Positions 18,996 to 27,419 of a stretch of 64,000 nucleotides of DNA are shown here, in pieces. How positions within the stretch are numbered: the first letter of the stretch is position 1; every line of letters starts with the position of its first letter. The notes below the pieces were generated by a model, which saw only the letters and a program-made list of their open reading frames with translations, searched no databases and had not been told where the DNA came from. The DNA is taken from assembly GCF_004323595.1 (NCBI RefSeq), contig NZ_AP019373.1, positions 2,467,593 to 2,531,592 of the forward strand. Reading direction: 5' to 3'. The stretch comes from Sulfuricystis thermophila (GTDB lineage: Bacteria > Pseudomonadota > Gammaproteobacteria > Burkholderiales > Rhodocyclaceae). Position numbers and translations under genes: made by a program.

Positions 18996-20397
18996 AACCC
19001 TCCTCGCGAAACAGCGCAAGACAAGCATCGACCACCGCCGGATCGTAGCGCGTGCCGCGATGCTGGGCGATCTCATCGAGCGCGGTCTCGACGCCGAGCG
19101 CGGGACGATAGGGCCGATACAAGGCGATCGCTTCGACGACGTCGGCAACGGTGATGATGCGCGCTCCCGGCAGAATCGCATCGCCGCTCAATCCGCGCGG
19201 ATAACCCGAACCGTCCAGATGCTCGTGGTGCTGATAGACCATTTCAGCCACGGGCCAGGGAAAATCGACGTTCTTGAGAATCTCGTAGCCGACTCGCGGA
19301 TGTTGGCGGATCAGCGCGAATTCGACTTCCGGCAGCTTGCCCGGATAGCTGAGTAGCTCGGCCGGCACGTGGATCTTGCCGATGTCGTGGATCGAGGCTG
19401 TCAGACGGATGCCATGCACCGTGTCTTCCGGCAGACCGAGCCGGATCGCCAGCCGCTCGGCCAGCTCGGCGACGCGGCGTTGATGGCCTGCGGTATAGGG
19501 GTCGCGCTGTTCGATGGTGGCCGCCACCGCCTGGATCGCGTCCTCCATGCTCTTGTTGAGGCGTTCGAGGTTGTGGCGGCTTTCCTCCTGCAAGCGCACT
19601 TGTTCGCTGATGTCCTGGATCGCTCCGTCCCAGACGCGTTCACCGGCTTCGCCGGTGGTAGCCATCGCATTCGCCAAAAGATGGCGCGTGCCGCCATCCG
19701 GCGCGTTCCAGCGCATCGTCAAGCGCAGATGAGCGCCGGCTTGCCAGCCCGCCAGTGCCGCCTCCAGTGCGGCGCGATCCGCAGCGTCGAGAGCGCCGAA
19801 CAGCAGGCCGCTGTCGGTGAGCAACGCTTCGGGAGCGATCCCGAGCACCGTGCGCGCACCGCCACTGACATAAGTGAAATGCCAGCCGCCATCGGCAAGC
19901 ATGAGCTGGCCGAGCAGTTCGGGCACATTGTTGGCCATGTTGACGAAGCGCTGCTGCGAGGCGATGCGATCGAGCGTCGACTCGATCAGTCCGGCGAGTG
20001 CTAGGTAGAGATCGAGACGCTCACGCGGCAAAGGTGCCGTGCCGCAGTGGGCTGCGAGCAGCACATAACTGGTGCGCTGCCGCTCGCGCCCCAGTGGCAG
20101 CAGCACGGCGGCATGCGGCGCGGGCAGCTCGATCACCTCACTGGCGAGAAAACCGCTGTCGAACACCGCAGCGACGGTAGATGCCGTGGCGTCCAAACTC
20201 ACCCCCGGCGGCTCGATGTGCAAGAAACGCACGCGACCGTCTGCCTCGCGCATCGCGAACGCGGCAACGTCGGCACCGAAGAAGCGGCAGACCAGCTTGG
20301 CGAGCTGTGGCCACAGATCGTCATAGCGAACGATACCGGCGAGATACTGGGCGGAACGCACCACCGCAGCGACGGGGTCGATAGTGGAAATCGTCAT
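18982..20397 (-). CDS. GAF-PAS-HD-GYP protein, putative cyclic-di-GMP phosphodiesterase
   Basis: 471-residue signalling protein: a GAF-like N-terminal domain (about 1-150), a PAS-like domain (about 155-285), and an HD-GYP domain (about 300-470). The HD pair is at residues 337-338 (SIHDIGKIH) and the GYP motif near 399 (HHEHLDGSGYPRG), so hydrolysis of cyclic-di-GMP is plausible. No membrane helix is present; sensing is cytoplasmic. It starts 3 bp after the corrinoid activator gene and is the fourth gene of that operon, an unusual partner for a methyltransferase system. Confidence 0.9.
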   Translation of the reverse strand: MTISTIDPVAAVVRSAQYLAGIVRYDDLWPQLAKLVCRFFGADVAAFAMREADGRVRFLHIEPPGVSLDATASTVAAVFDSGFLASEVIELPAPHAAVLLPLGRERQRTSYVLLAAHCGTAPLPRERLDLYLALAGLIESTLDRIASQQRFVNMANNVPELLGQLMLADGGWHFTYVSGGARTVLGIAPEALLTDSGLLFGALDAADRAALEAALAGWQAGAHLRLTMRWNAPDGGTRHLLANAMATTGEAGERVWDGAIQDISEQVRLQEESRHNLERLNKSMEDAIQAVAATIEQRDPYTAGHQRRVAELAERLAIRLGLPEDTVHGIRLTASIHDIGKIHVPAELLSYPGKLPEVEFALIRQHPRVGYEILKNVDFPWPVAEMVYQHHEHLDGSGYPRGLSGDAILPGARIITVADVVEAIALYRPYRPALGVETALDEIAQHRGTRYDPAVVDACLALFREEGFSFS

Positions 20398-20400
20398 GGT

Positions 20401-21999
20401 TCAGCTACTGCTCATCGGCCGCAAGTACAGATGCTCGAGGAATGCAGTGTCGAAATTCGCCATCTTGGCGAGATTGACGCAAGATGCCGTCGCCCGGGCA
20501 CGAGCGAGCATGGCTCTGGCGGATTCCGATAGCAGCAGGGCGACGGCGCCGGTGAGCGCGCTGTTGCCCGCCAGTTCGATGTGTTCGGCCGGCACGTCCG
20601 GCAGGAGACCGATCTGCCGGGCATTCTCGACATCGAGATAGCGACCGAACAGCCCTGCCGCCACCACGCGCCGCAACGTTCGCAGGGCAAGCCCCGCCTG
20701 TGTGCAGAGCACAGAGATGCCGGCGCCAATCGCGCCCTTGGCGCGCTGCAGCGCATCCACATCGCGCCAGTCGAGCGCCAGCGTATGCTTGCCGACGACG
20801 AATTCGTAAGCCGAACGGCCATCGGCGAAACGGCCGACCGGGGTGAGGACACCCTGGCGGCGTAGCCCGGCGACGAGATCGACGAGGCCCGATCCGCACA
20901 GCCCACGTGCCTCGTCATTACCGAGGATGCGGGCAATGGGCTGCTCTGCCGCATCGAAGACGACGCGATAAACGGCGCCGGTTTCGGCCGGCATGCCACA
21001 GCGGCCGGGGCCGGTCTCGAAGGCTGGACCGCCGGCGGCCGCCGTCACCCACAAGGCGGTGCCCGTCCATAGGGCGATCTCGGAATTGGTGCCGAAATCG
21101 ATGAACAGAGCCGGCGCAGGGCCAGCCAGCAAATCACTGGCGACCAGCCCAGCGAGCAGATCGGAACCGACGAAGCCTGACAAAGGCGGGATCACCTCGA
21201 CCTCTGCGACGGGGGCAATGCTCCAGTCGGACGTCCACTCTGCGGTATCCGTCGGCGCGCAATCCAGCGGCGCGCTCCACATGGAAGGCTGGAGCAGCCG
21301 TTGGTGATTACGGTTGGCCAGCAGCGCCAGCATCGCGGTGTTGCCGACGATGACCACACGTCCAATCCGACTGGCATCGAAGCCCTCGCGCTGGGCAGCG
21401 TCGGCGATCGCCGTACCGATCGCCATCCGCACCTCACCCGCGAGCTGCCGCGCGGTGGCCGGCTCACCGGCAGCGACGAGACGCGTGACGACATCGGCGC
21501 CATGATGTCCTTGCGGGTTGCGGCCAAAGCGCAGCCCGAGGCGCCGGCCGCTGGCAAGCTCATGGAAGGCGAGCGTCAGGTGACTGGTGCCGAGGTCGAC
21601 CGCGAGGCCGAGTGGATTAACGATGCCAGGCGGCCGCGAACGATCACAATTCGTCACCGGCAGGGTGGCAGCCACCAGGCCGGGGGGCGGGGTGCGCCAT
21701 TCCGAGGGGGGCGCCGGGTCCAGCAACGCTACGGCGATATCCCCCGTCGGGTGGATCTGGCAAGCCAGCCGCACGCCGGCAGCGCGGTCAGTAGCCTCGA
21801 TCTGCAGGAGTTCCGCCGCTGTGGGTGCCCCAACCGTACCGTCAAGCAACCGCACGCGGCACAAGCCGCAGGCGCCCAGCCCGTGACAGGCCGAACGCAC
21901 CCGGAAATCGGTGGCGTCGAGCAGATCGCGCAACGATTGCCCCGGCTCGTAGTCGATCACGTGCCGCTCACTGCGGACGAACAGGGTCAGCCGCGGCAT
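20401..21999 (-). CDS. Corrinoid activation protein (RACE / RamA-like), ferredoxin plus ASKHA domain
   Basis: 532-residue protein that reactivates corrinoid methyl carriers by ATP-driven reduction of Co(II) to Co(I). Residues 1-90 form a 2Fe-2S ferredoxin domain (CHGLGACGLC followed by LACQ). The remainder is the DUF4445/ASKHA ATPase-like region with AVDLGTSHLTLAFHEL, VVIVGNTAMLALL, LFIDFGTNSEIALW and GLCGSGLVDLVA. It overlaps the upstream methyltransferase gene by 13 bp, with the corrinoid protein next upstream. This three-part layout is the standard for corrinoid-dependent C1 transfer in anaerobes. The substrate is not indicated. Confidence 0.9.
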   Translation of the reverse strand: MPRLTLFVRSERHVIDYEPGQSLRDLLDATDFRVRSACHGLGACGLCRVRLLDGTVGAPTAAELLQIEATDRAAGVRLACQIHPTGDIAVALLDPAPPSEWRTPPPGLVAATLPVTNCDRSRPPGIVNPLGLAVDLGTSHLTLAFHELASGRRLGLRFGRNPQGHHGADVVTRLVAAGEPATARQLAGEVRMAIGTAIADAAQREGFDASRIGRVVIVGNTAMLALLANRNHQRLLQPSMWSAPLDCAPTDTAEWTSDWSIAPVAEVEVIPPLSGFVGSDLLAGLVASDLLAGPAPALFIDFGTNSEIALWTGTALWVTAAAGGPAFETGPGRCGMPAETGAVYRVVFDAAEQPIARILGNDEARGLCGSGLVDLVAGLRRQGVLTPVGRFADGRSAYEFVVGKHTLALDWRDVDALQRAKGAIGAGISVLCTQAGLALRTLRRVVAAGLFGRYLDVENARQIGLLPDVPAEHIELAGNSALTGAVALLLSESARAMLARARATASCVNLAKMANFDTAFLEHLYLRPMSSS

Positions 22000-23015
22000 G
22001 GCGGAAAGCTTGCAGCGGCTTCAGCCAGCGCGCGCAACGTAGCGGCTTCCGACTCGGGCGGAATCTCGCAACCCGAAGAAAGGATGAAGCCGCCGCGCGC
22101 AGAAAATGCCTCGATCAAGCCAGCCGCCTGGCGGCCGATTCTTGGCGCGGCCTCAGGCAGGAGGAAATCGAGCGACTTGAGGTTGCCGGCCAAACAAGTG
22201 TGCGGCAGCAGCCGCTGTGCCGTGGCTGCATCGATGTAGTAGTCGAAAGTCGCGATATCCACGCCGATCTTTGCATAAAGTGGCAGGATCGGGGCCGTCG
22301 GTCCGGCGATGTTGAGCCAGACGATCTGTGCCCCGGCGGCCCGCAGTCCCGTGACGAGCCGTGTCAGACGCAGCTGCAGATGCTCGCAGAAGAAGTCCGC
22401 CGGGACTACCGCCGGCGAAGCCGCCGGATCGAAAATGACGATTGCATCAGCGCCCGCCGCCAGCTGGGCCGTGCCAAAAGAAAGCGCCGTCGCCAGGGCG
22501 AGATCGAGCGCGCTGCTGAAACGCGCTGGGTGGTCTGCCGCAAGGAACAATGCCGTCTCGGTGCCGTACAGCTGGGTAGCGAGCGTCATCGGTCCGGTGA
22601 GGGCTCCCATCACACAAGCGCTGTCGCCGAGCGCCTTGCGCTGCAAGCCGATCGCACGCAGCACCTCGGGCAGACGGCCTGCCGACGTCGGCTCGGGCGG
22701 CACGAGACGGGCCGCTTCTTCCTCCGGCGCCAGGGCGGGGATGACGATGTCCGGATACTGCGCGTCGTAATACTTGAGCCGCGCTCCCAGAGCCTCGGCC
22801 TCGATACTGAAATCGGTGAAGGCAAACACCGCGTCACAGCCAAAGCTTTCCCTCAGACGCAACTGACATTCGGCCAGCAAACGACCGTCACGCAAATAGT
22901 CGCCCAGGCGGACGCCGGCGGCGGACGCAGCATAACCGAACAGCTGCGGCACCAATGGAACGCGGTCGGTTGGTCGGAAACGGACGGCGGCGAGAATCCG
23001 TTCGAGGCTATTCAT
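21987..23015 (-). CDS. Uroporphyrinogen decarboxylase-fold methyltransferase (MtaA/CmuA type)
   Basis: 342-residue TIM-barrel protein of the UroD superfamily. It carries the zinc-site residues of the methyltransferase branch rather than decarboxylase features: His and Cys in LPHTCLAGN (about 272 and 274) and a Cys in SSGCEIPPES (about 316), the H-x-C...C arrangement of MtaA. It should move a methyl group between a corrinoid protein and a thiol, tetrahydrofolate or a growth substrate. It is coupled by overlap to the corrinoid-protein gene upstream (ATGA) and the activator downstream. The acceptor or donor is unknown; coenzyme M is unlikely in this bacterium but not excluded. Confidence 0.85.
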   Translation of the reverse strand: MNSLERILAAVRFRPTDRVPLVPQLFGYAASAAGVRLGDYLRDGRLLAECQLRLRESFGCDAVFAFTDFSIEAEALGARLKYYDAQYPDIVIPALAPEEEAARLVPPEPTSAGRLPEVLRAIGLQRKALGDSACVMGALTGPMTLATQLYGTETALFLAADHPARFSSALDLALATALSFGTAQLAAGADAIVIFDPAASPAVVPADFFCEHLQLRLTRLVTGLRAAGAQIVWLNIAGPTAPILPLYAKIGVDIATFDYYIDAATAQRLLPHTCLAGNLKSLDFLLPEAAPRIGRQAAGLIEAFSARGGFILSSGCEIPPESEAATLRALAEAAASFPPCRG

Positions 23016-23692
23016 CGCACGGTGCCTTCCGTCGTCACCAGGTTTTCCAGATAGCGCGCGCCGTCGAAGGCGGTTTCGGCAACGTAATCGACATCGAGAT
23101 CGGCCGGCGACAGCTGTTTGAGCGCGGCACCGCCGGCGACAACCGTTACGCGATCGAGACCGCGCCTGCGCAACGCCGGGCGCACGCGCCGCACCTGTGG
23201 CACGACCGTGCTGATCAGGCCGCTCACCAGTACGGCGCGCGCCTGCTCACGGCCGGCAGCCTCTGCGAGGGTTTCGACCGGACAGTCGCGGCCGAGATCG
23301 ACGACACGAAACCCTTTGCCGAGCAACACGGTGCGCACGATGTTCTTGCCGAGATCATGCACATCGCCCTCCAGAGTCGCGATCACGAAGGTGGCGCGAC
23401 CCTTCTCGGGCTGGAGCCCTTCTGGAAACAACTCATGCACCACCACCGCAACCGCCCGGCCAACCAGCATGATTTCCAGCAGGTTGAACTGTTCGATGGT
23501 GCATTTCTCGTCGAGGCGGTCCATGGCGACTTCCAACCCCTCGGTGACGATCGCCTCGGGGCTTACACCGAGAGCGCGCAGGCGGTGCGTTTCCTTCAGT
23601 GCTGCGGCATGATCGCCGGCAAGCAGCGCGGCGATCAACGGAGCAAAATCGATGGCAGGGGAATCTGGCAGCGCGTGGCCGACATTCGACAT
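23012..23692 (-). CDS. Corrinoid (B12-binding) methyl-carrier protein
   Basis: 226-residue protein with an N-terminal helical cap (about 1-95) and a B12-binding Rossmann domain with the cobalt-ligand motif EGDVHDLGKNI (the Asp-x-His-x-x-Gly signature) plus VSGL and VAGGAAL motifs that contact the corrin tail. It is the methyl carrier of MtaC/MtbC/MttC type. It is the first gene of the four-gene run carrier, methyltransferase, activator, HD-GYP. A TATAGT box only 6 bp before the ATG suggests that the mRNA may lack a leader. Confidence 0.9.
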   Translation of the reverse strand: MSNVGHALPDSPAIDFAPLIAALLAGDHAAALKETHRLRALGVSPEAIVTEGLEVAMDRLDEKCTIEQFNLLEIMLVGRAVAVVVHELFPEGLQPEKGRATFVIATLEGDVHDLGKNIVRTVLLGKGFRVVDLGRDCPVETLAEAAGREQARAVLVSGLISTVVPQVRRVRPALRRRGLDRVTVVAGGAALKQLSPADLDVDYVAETAFDGARYLENLVTTEGTVR

Positions 23693-23698
23693 TTATTG

Positions 23699-23704
23699 AC
23701 TATA
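23699..23704 (-). promoter_or_regulatory. Possible -10 box of a leaderless corrinoid operon promoter
   Basis: The minus strand reads TATAGT ending 6 bases before the ATG of the corrinoid-protein gene. Transcription would begin about at the start codon. No good -35 hexamer is visible at 16-18 bp, and no Shine-Dalgarno sequence lies in the intervening bases (CAATAA). Confidence 0.4.
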
Positions 23705-23736
23705 GCAGCGCAAACCAAGGGAGGAAACCCAACAGA

Positions 23737-23989
23737 TCAAGTTTGCGCCCAGAAGCGATCGATGTGCTCGATGCCCTACGTGGACGCATCCTCACGGCCG
23801 ACGATTTTTCCGCCGGCTGCCTGGCGAGATCGATGATTTCCGGCGGCAGGTAGATTTTCGATTTGGTCGAAAAAAACACCTTGACCCGGGGGACCAGCAG
23901 CGATTGCGGCGATTGCTCGACGACGACGCCGAGGCGGCCCGAGGATGGTTTCACAAGGGGAGCTGATCGACGGAGATTTTTTTCAACAT
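23737..23989 (-). pseudogene. Remnant of a second HD-GYP (DUF3391-type) gene, catalytic core deleted
   Basis: The minus strand starts with ATG coding MLKKISVDQLPL, the typical N-terminus of DUF3391-HD-GYP proteins, hits a stop, and then continues with the C-terminal end of the same family (GRLGVVVEQSPQSLLVPRVK, then FFSTKSKIYLPPEIIDLA). A frame change leads to KIVGREDAST, an in-frame TAG where Tyr is expected, then GIEHIDRFWAQT and a stop. Everything between the first dozen residues and the last 70, including the HD and GYP motifs, is missing. It fills most of the 332-bp gap between the corrinoid operon and uppP; nothing else is visible there apart from promoter-like sequence. Confidence 0.75.
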
Positions 23990-24024
23990 GCTAGACTCGC
24001 CGCCCTCTCTCCAACCGAAACGTC

Positions 24025-24849
24025 ATGGAGCTTTATCCTCTCTTCCAGGCGCTGATTCTCGGCTCAATCGAAGGCCTCACCGAATTCCTGCCGATCTCCA
24101 GCACCGGCCATCTGATCCTCGCCGGCGATCTGCTCGATTTTAACGACGAGCGCGGCAAGCTGTTTGAAATCGTCATTCAGTCCGGCGCCATCCTCGCCGT
24201 GGTCTGGGAATACCGCCACCGCTTCGGCAAGGTGCTCGCCGGCCTGCCCGGCGATCCGGTCGCGCGGCGTTTCGTCGTCAATCTCTTCATCGCCTTCCTG
24301 CCGCTCGCGGTGCTGGGGCTGCTCTTTGGCAAGGCGATCAAGGCCACGCTGTTTGCGCCCATACCGGTCGCCCTCGCCTTCATCGTCGGCGCCTTCATCA
24401 TCCTCTGGGCCGAGCGGCGCACGCATACGATCACCATCCACTCGGTCGACGACATCACGCCGTGGGATGCCCTGAAACTCGGTCTTGCCCAGGCCTGCGC
24501 CTTGATTCCCGGCACCTCGCGCTCGGGCTCGACCATCATCGGCGGGCTGTTCTTCGGGCTTTCGCGGCAGGCGGCTACCGAATTTTCCTTCTTCCTCGCC
24601 GTGCCGACGCTCGGTGCCGCGACCGTCTATCAGCTCTACAAAGAACGCCATCTGCTCGTCTGGGACGATCTCGGCCTGTGGGTCGTCGGCTTCGTCTCCG
24701 CCTTCGTCACGGCTTTCTTGTGCGTGCGCTGGCTGTTGCGCTATATCAGCCACCACGACTTCACGATCTTCGCCTGGTACCGGATCGTCTTCGGCCTCGT
24801 CGTGATCGCCACTTGGCAGCTTGGGATCGTCGATTGGACCAGCCCCTGA
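24025..24849 (+). CDS. uppP: Undecaprenyl-diphosphatase (BacA/UppP)
   Basis: 274-residue polytopic inner-membrane enzyme that recycles the undecaprenyl-pyrophosphate carrier of cell-wall synthesis and gives bacitracin resistance. The two signature regions are present: [15 protein letters not shown] near the N-terminus and [10 protein letters not shown] near residue 160, with about seven hydrophobic helices. Length is standard. Its last 16 bases overlap the start of the YqiA-like esterase. Confidence 0.97.
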   Translation: MELYPLFQALILGSIEGLTEFLPISSTGHLILAGDLLDFNDERGKLFEIVIQSGAILAVVWEYRHRFGKVLAGLPGDPVARRFVVNLFIAFLPLAVLGLLFGKAIKATLFAPIPVALAFIVGAFIILWAERRTHTITIHSVDDITPWDALKLGLAQACALIPGTSRSGSTIIGGLFFGLSRQAATEFSFFLAVPTLGAATVYQLYKERHLLVWDDLGLWVVGFVSAFVTAFLCVRWLLRYISHHDFTIFAWYRIVFGLVVIATWQLGIVDWTSP

Positions 24850-25478
24850 TTCTCTATCTGCACGGCTTCACCAGCGGCCCGCAGTCGAAAAAGGCGCAGG
24901 CGCTGGCACGTCGCATGGCGGAGCGGGGCTTGGCCGACCGTTTCCTCTGCCCCCAGCTACCCGCCTCGCCTGCCGCCGCCGTGGCGCTTGCCGAGGAGAT
25001 CCTCGCGAAAGTCGGCGCTGACGGAAAAAGAAACGTCCCGCCGGGCGCCGACTCATCTCGAAAAGTCGGCGCTGGCGGGACGGCACGGGTAACCCTCGTC
25101 GGCTCCTCCCTCGGCGGTTTCTATGCGACGTATCTCGCCGAGCGGCACGGCTTGCGCGCCGTGTTGGTCAATCCGGCCGTCGTCGCCGCGATCGAGCTCG
25201 AACGCTACCTCGGTCCGCAGACCTGGCTCCATAGCGGCGAATCCTTCGAATTCACGCGCGCGCACATCGCCGAATTGCGCGCGCTGGAAGTGCCAAAGCT
25301 TGCCGATCCCTCACGCTACTGGCTGCTGGTCGAGGAAGGGGATGAAGTGCTCGATTACCGCGTCGCCGTCGCCCGCTATGCCGGCGCGCGGCAGACCGTG
25401 CTGCCCGGCGGCGATCACGGCTTCACGCGCTGGGAGGCCTATCTCGACGAAATTCTCGCCTTCGCCGGCCTCGTATAA
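24834..25478 (+). CDS. YqiA-like alpha/beta-hydrolase (esterase) with repeat insertion
   Basis: 214-residue alpha/beta hydrolase of the YqiA/UPF0227 esterase family. I place the start at TTG 24834 (then [11 protein letters not shown]), 16 bp inside uppP; no ATG fits. The oxyanion region [15 protein letters not shown], nucleophile elbow GSSLGG, acid EEGDEVLDY and His in PGGDHGF form a complete triad. The E. coli protein is 193 residues; the excess here is largely a 79-bp repeated element adding about 26 residues (KVGADGKR...KVGAGGTA) just before the strand leading to the nucleophile. The substrate is unknown. Confidence 0.85.
   Translation: MDQPLILYLHGFTSGPQSKKAQALARRMAERGLADRFLCPQLPASPAAAVALAEEILAKVGADGKRNVPPGADSSRKVGAGGTARVTLVGSSLGGFYATYLAERHGLRAVLVNPAVVAAIELERYLGPQTWLHSGESFEFTRAHIAELRALEVPKLADPSRYWLLVEEGDEVLDYRVAVARYAGARQTVLPGGDHGFTRWEAYLDEILAFAGLV
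25008..25086 (+). repeat. 79-bp intragenic palindromic element, best-conserved long form, in esterase gene
   Basis: Structure: direct unit (25008-25024), inverted unit CGTCCCGCCGGGCGCCGAC (25034-25052), 12-bp spacer, direct unit GTCGGCGCTGGCGGGACG (25065-25082) and GCAC. The inverted and second direct units can form a 16-bp stem (8 + 8 bp around a small internal loop). The first direct unit could pair with the inverted unit instead, so two alternative hairpins are possible. Confidence 0.9.
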
Positions 25479-25508
25479 TCCGTCGCCCGCCTCTTTGCTC
25501 GCCTTTCC

Positions 25509-27410
25509 ATGAACGTCCTCTTCGAAGAGGATGGCGCCTTCAAGACCGGCACCATCGTCGCCGACCACGACAGCTCCTTGCAGGTCGACACCAGCACCGG
25601 CAAGCGCATCAAGCTGAAAGCCGCCCACGTGCTGCTGCGTTTCGAGCAGCCCGCGCCTGACGAATTGCTCGCGCAGGCCGAAAGCGAGATGGCCGGGATC
25701 GATACCGAGTTTCTCTGGGAGGTCGCGCCGGAAGGCGAATTCGACTTCGCCGAGATGGCCACCGAGTATGTCGGCCACACGCCGAACCCGGTCGAAGCGG
25801 CTGCGGTGCTCTTGAAGCTGCATGCGGCGCCGATCTATTTCCACCGCAAAGGGAAAGGACGCTTCAGACGCGCGCCGCCGGAGATCCTGCAGGCCGCGCT
25901 CGCCGGGCTGGAAAAGAAGCGCCAGCAGGCGCTCGCCATCGAGCGCATGGTCGAGGAGCTCAAAGCCGGCCAGCTGCCAGCGGAGTTCGCGCCCCTGCTG
26001 CCCGAACTCCTCTACAAGCCCGACCGCAACAAGCCGGAAACCAAGGCGCTGGAGGCCGCCTGCGCGGCGACCCATGAAACGGCCGAGCGGCTGCTTTTCC
26101 GCTGTGGTGCGATTCCTGATACGCACGACTATCACCTCGGCCGCTTTCTCTTCGAGCACTTCAGGAGCGGCACGGGCTTTCCGCCCTACGCGCCGGCCGT
26201 CGCTCCGGCCGACCTGCCGACCGCACCGGTGCGGGCGTTTTCGATCGACGATGCGCACACCACCGAGATCGACGATGCCTTCTCGGTCGAGCAAAAACCC
26301 GATGGCGGCATGCGCGTGGGGATCCACATCGCTGCGCCGGGCCTGGGCTTCGGACCGGATGCCGATCTCGGCAAGATCGCCCGCCAGCGTCTGTCGACCG
26401 TCTATATGCCGGGCAACAAGATCACCATGCTGCCCGAGGACGTCATCAATGCCCACACGCTCGCCGCCGGACAGGATGTCCCGGCGCTGTCGCTCTATCT
26501 CGACATCGCGCCGGATTTGCGCATCCTCGCGCACGAGACGAGGATCGAGCATGTGCCGGTGGCAGCCAATCTGCGCCATCACGACATCGAGCCCAAGTTC
26601 AACGCCGAGACGCTCGCCGCCGGCACGGTGCCCGAGTTCGAATTTCGCGACGAACTGGTGCGCCTGTGGGAGCTCGCCACGGTGCTGGAAGCCGGCCGCG
26701 GCAAGGCGGGGCAGCAAAACCGCAAGGACTACACCTTCCGCATCGACTGGGAGGTCGAGACGCCGCAAGGGCCCGGCCGGGTGACGATCGAGGAGCGGCC
26801 GCGCGGCAGTCCCCTGGATACGCTCGTCGCCGAGCTGATGATCGTCGCCAACACCACCTGGGGGGCGCTGCTGCGTGATGCGAAACTCCCCGGCATGTAT
26901 CGCGCCCAAACGGCGGGCAAGGCGCGTATGACGACGGTGGCCACCCCGCACGAGGGGCTGGGCGTCGATTGCTATGCCTGGTCGACCTCTCCCCTGCGGC
27001 GTTTCGCCGATCTCGTCAACCAGTGGCAACTGATCGCGCTGTTGCGCAACGAGAAACCGCCCTATCCCCCGAAGTCTGCGGAGTTGATGGCGGTGCTCAG
27101 GGACTTCGAGCTCACCTACGCGAGCTACGCCGAATTCCAGCGCCAGATGGAACATTACTGGTGCCTGCGCTGGCTCTTGCAGGAGGAAGTGAACGAGGTC
27201 ACGGCCCAGGTGCTCAAGGAAAACATCGTGCGCTGCGAGACGCTGCCGTTGATCCTCCGCGCCAGCGGCATGCTGACGCTCGAGCGCGGCACGCGCGTGC
27301 GGCTGGCCATCGCCGACGTCGACCTCTTGGCCGCCGAGGCGAAAGCCACCTTCGTCGAGCTGCTCGGCCCGGCCCCCGAGGCCGTCGAGGAGGAGGAAGG
27401 GGAAGGGTAG
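25509..27410 (+). CDS. RNase II/R-family exoribonuclease (RNB domain)
   Basis: 633-residue protein with an N-terminal region followed by an RNB catalytic domain (about 225-560). The metal-binding motif SIDDAHTTEIDDAFSV contains the clustered aspartates needed for 3'-5' RNA hydrolysis; YMPGNKITMLPE, RAQTAGKARM and WSTSPLRRFADLVNQWQL are further RNB signatures. The C-terminal S1-like region is short and ends in an acidic tail. It belongs to a betaproteobacterial subfamily distinct from canonical Rnb and Rnr, usually upstream of tonB as here (9 bp gap). Confidence 0.88.
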   Translation: MNVLFEEDGAFKTGTIVADHDSSLQVDTSTGKRIKLKAAHVLLRFEQPAPDELLAQAESEMAGIDTEFLWEVAPEGEFDFAEMATEYVGHTPNPVEAAAVLLKLHAAPIYFHRKGKGRFRRAPPEILQAALAGLEKKRQQALAIERMVEELKAGQLPAEFAPLLPELLYKPDRNKPETKALEAACAATHETAERLLFRCGAIPDTHDYHLGRFLFEHFRSGTGFPPYAPAVAPADLPTAPVRAFSIDDAHTTEIDDAFSVEQKPDGGMRVGIHIAAPGLGFGPDADLGKIARQRLSTVYMPGNKITMLPEDVINAHTLAAGQDVPALSLYLDIAPDLRILAHETRIEHVPVAANLRHHDIEPKFNAETLAAGTVPEFEFRDELVRLWELATVLEAGRGKAGQQNRKDYTFRIDWEVETPQGPGRVTIEERPRGSPLDTLVAELMIVANTTWGALLRDAKLPGMYRAQTAGKARMTTVATPHEGLGVDCYAWSTSPLRRFADLVNQWQLIALLRNEKPPYPPKSAELMAVLRDFELTYASYAEFQRQMEHYWCLRWLLQEEVNEVTAQVLKENIVRCETLPLILRASGMLTLERGTRVRLAIADVDLLAAEAKATFVELLGPAPEAVEEEEGEG

Positions 27411-27419
27411 AATTTCATC

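Noticed and set aside
23700..23954. 84-codon frame as an AbrB-like or independent small gene
   Set aside because: The sequence matches the C-terminal end of HD-GYP proteins and continues in another frame; treated as part of a pseudogene.
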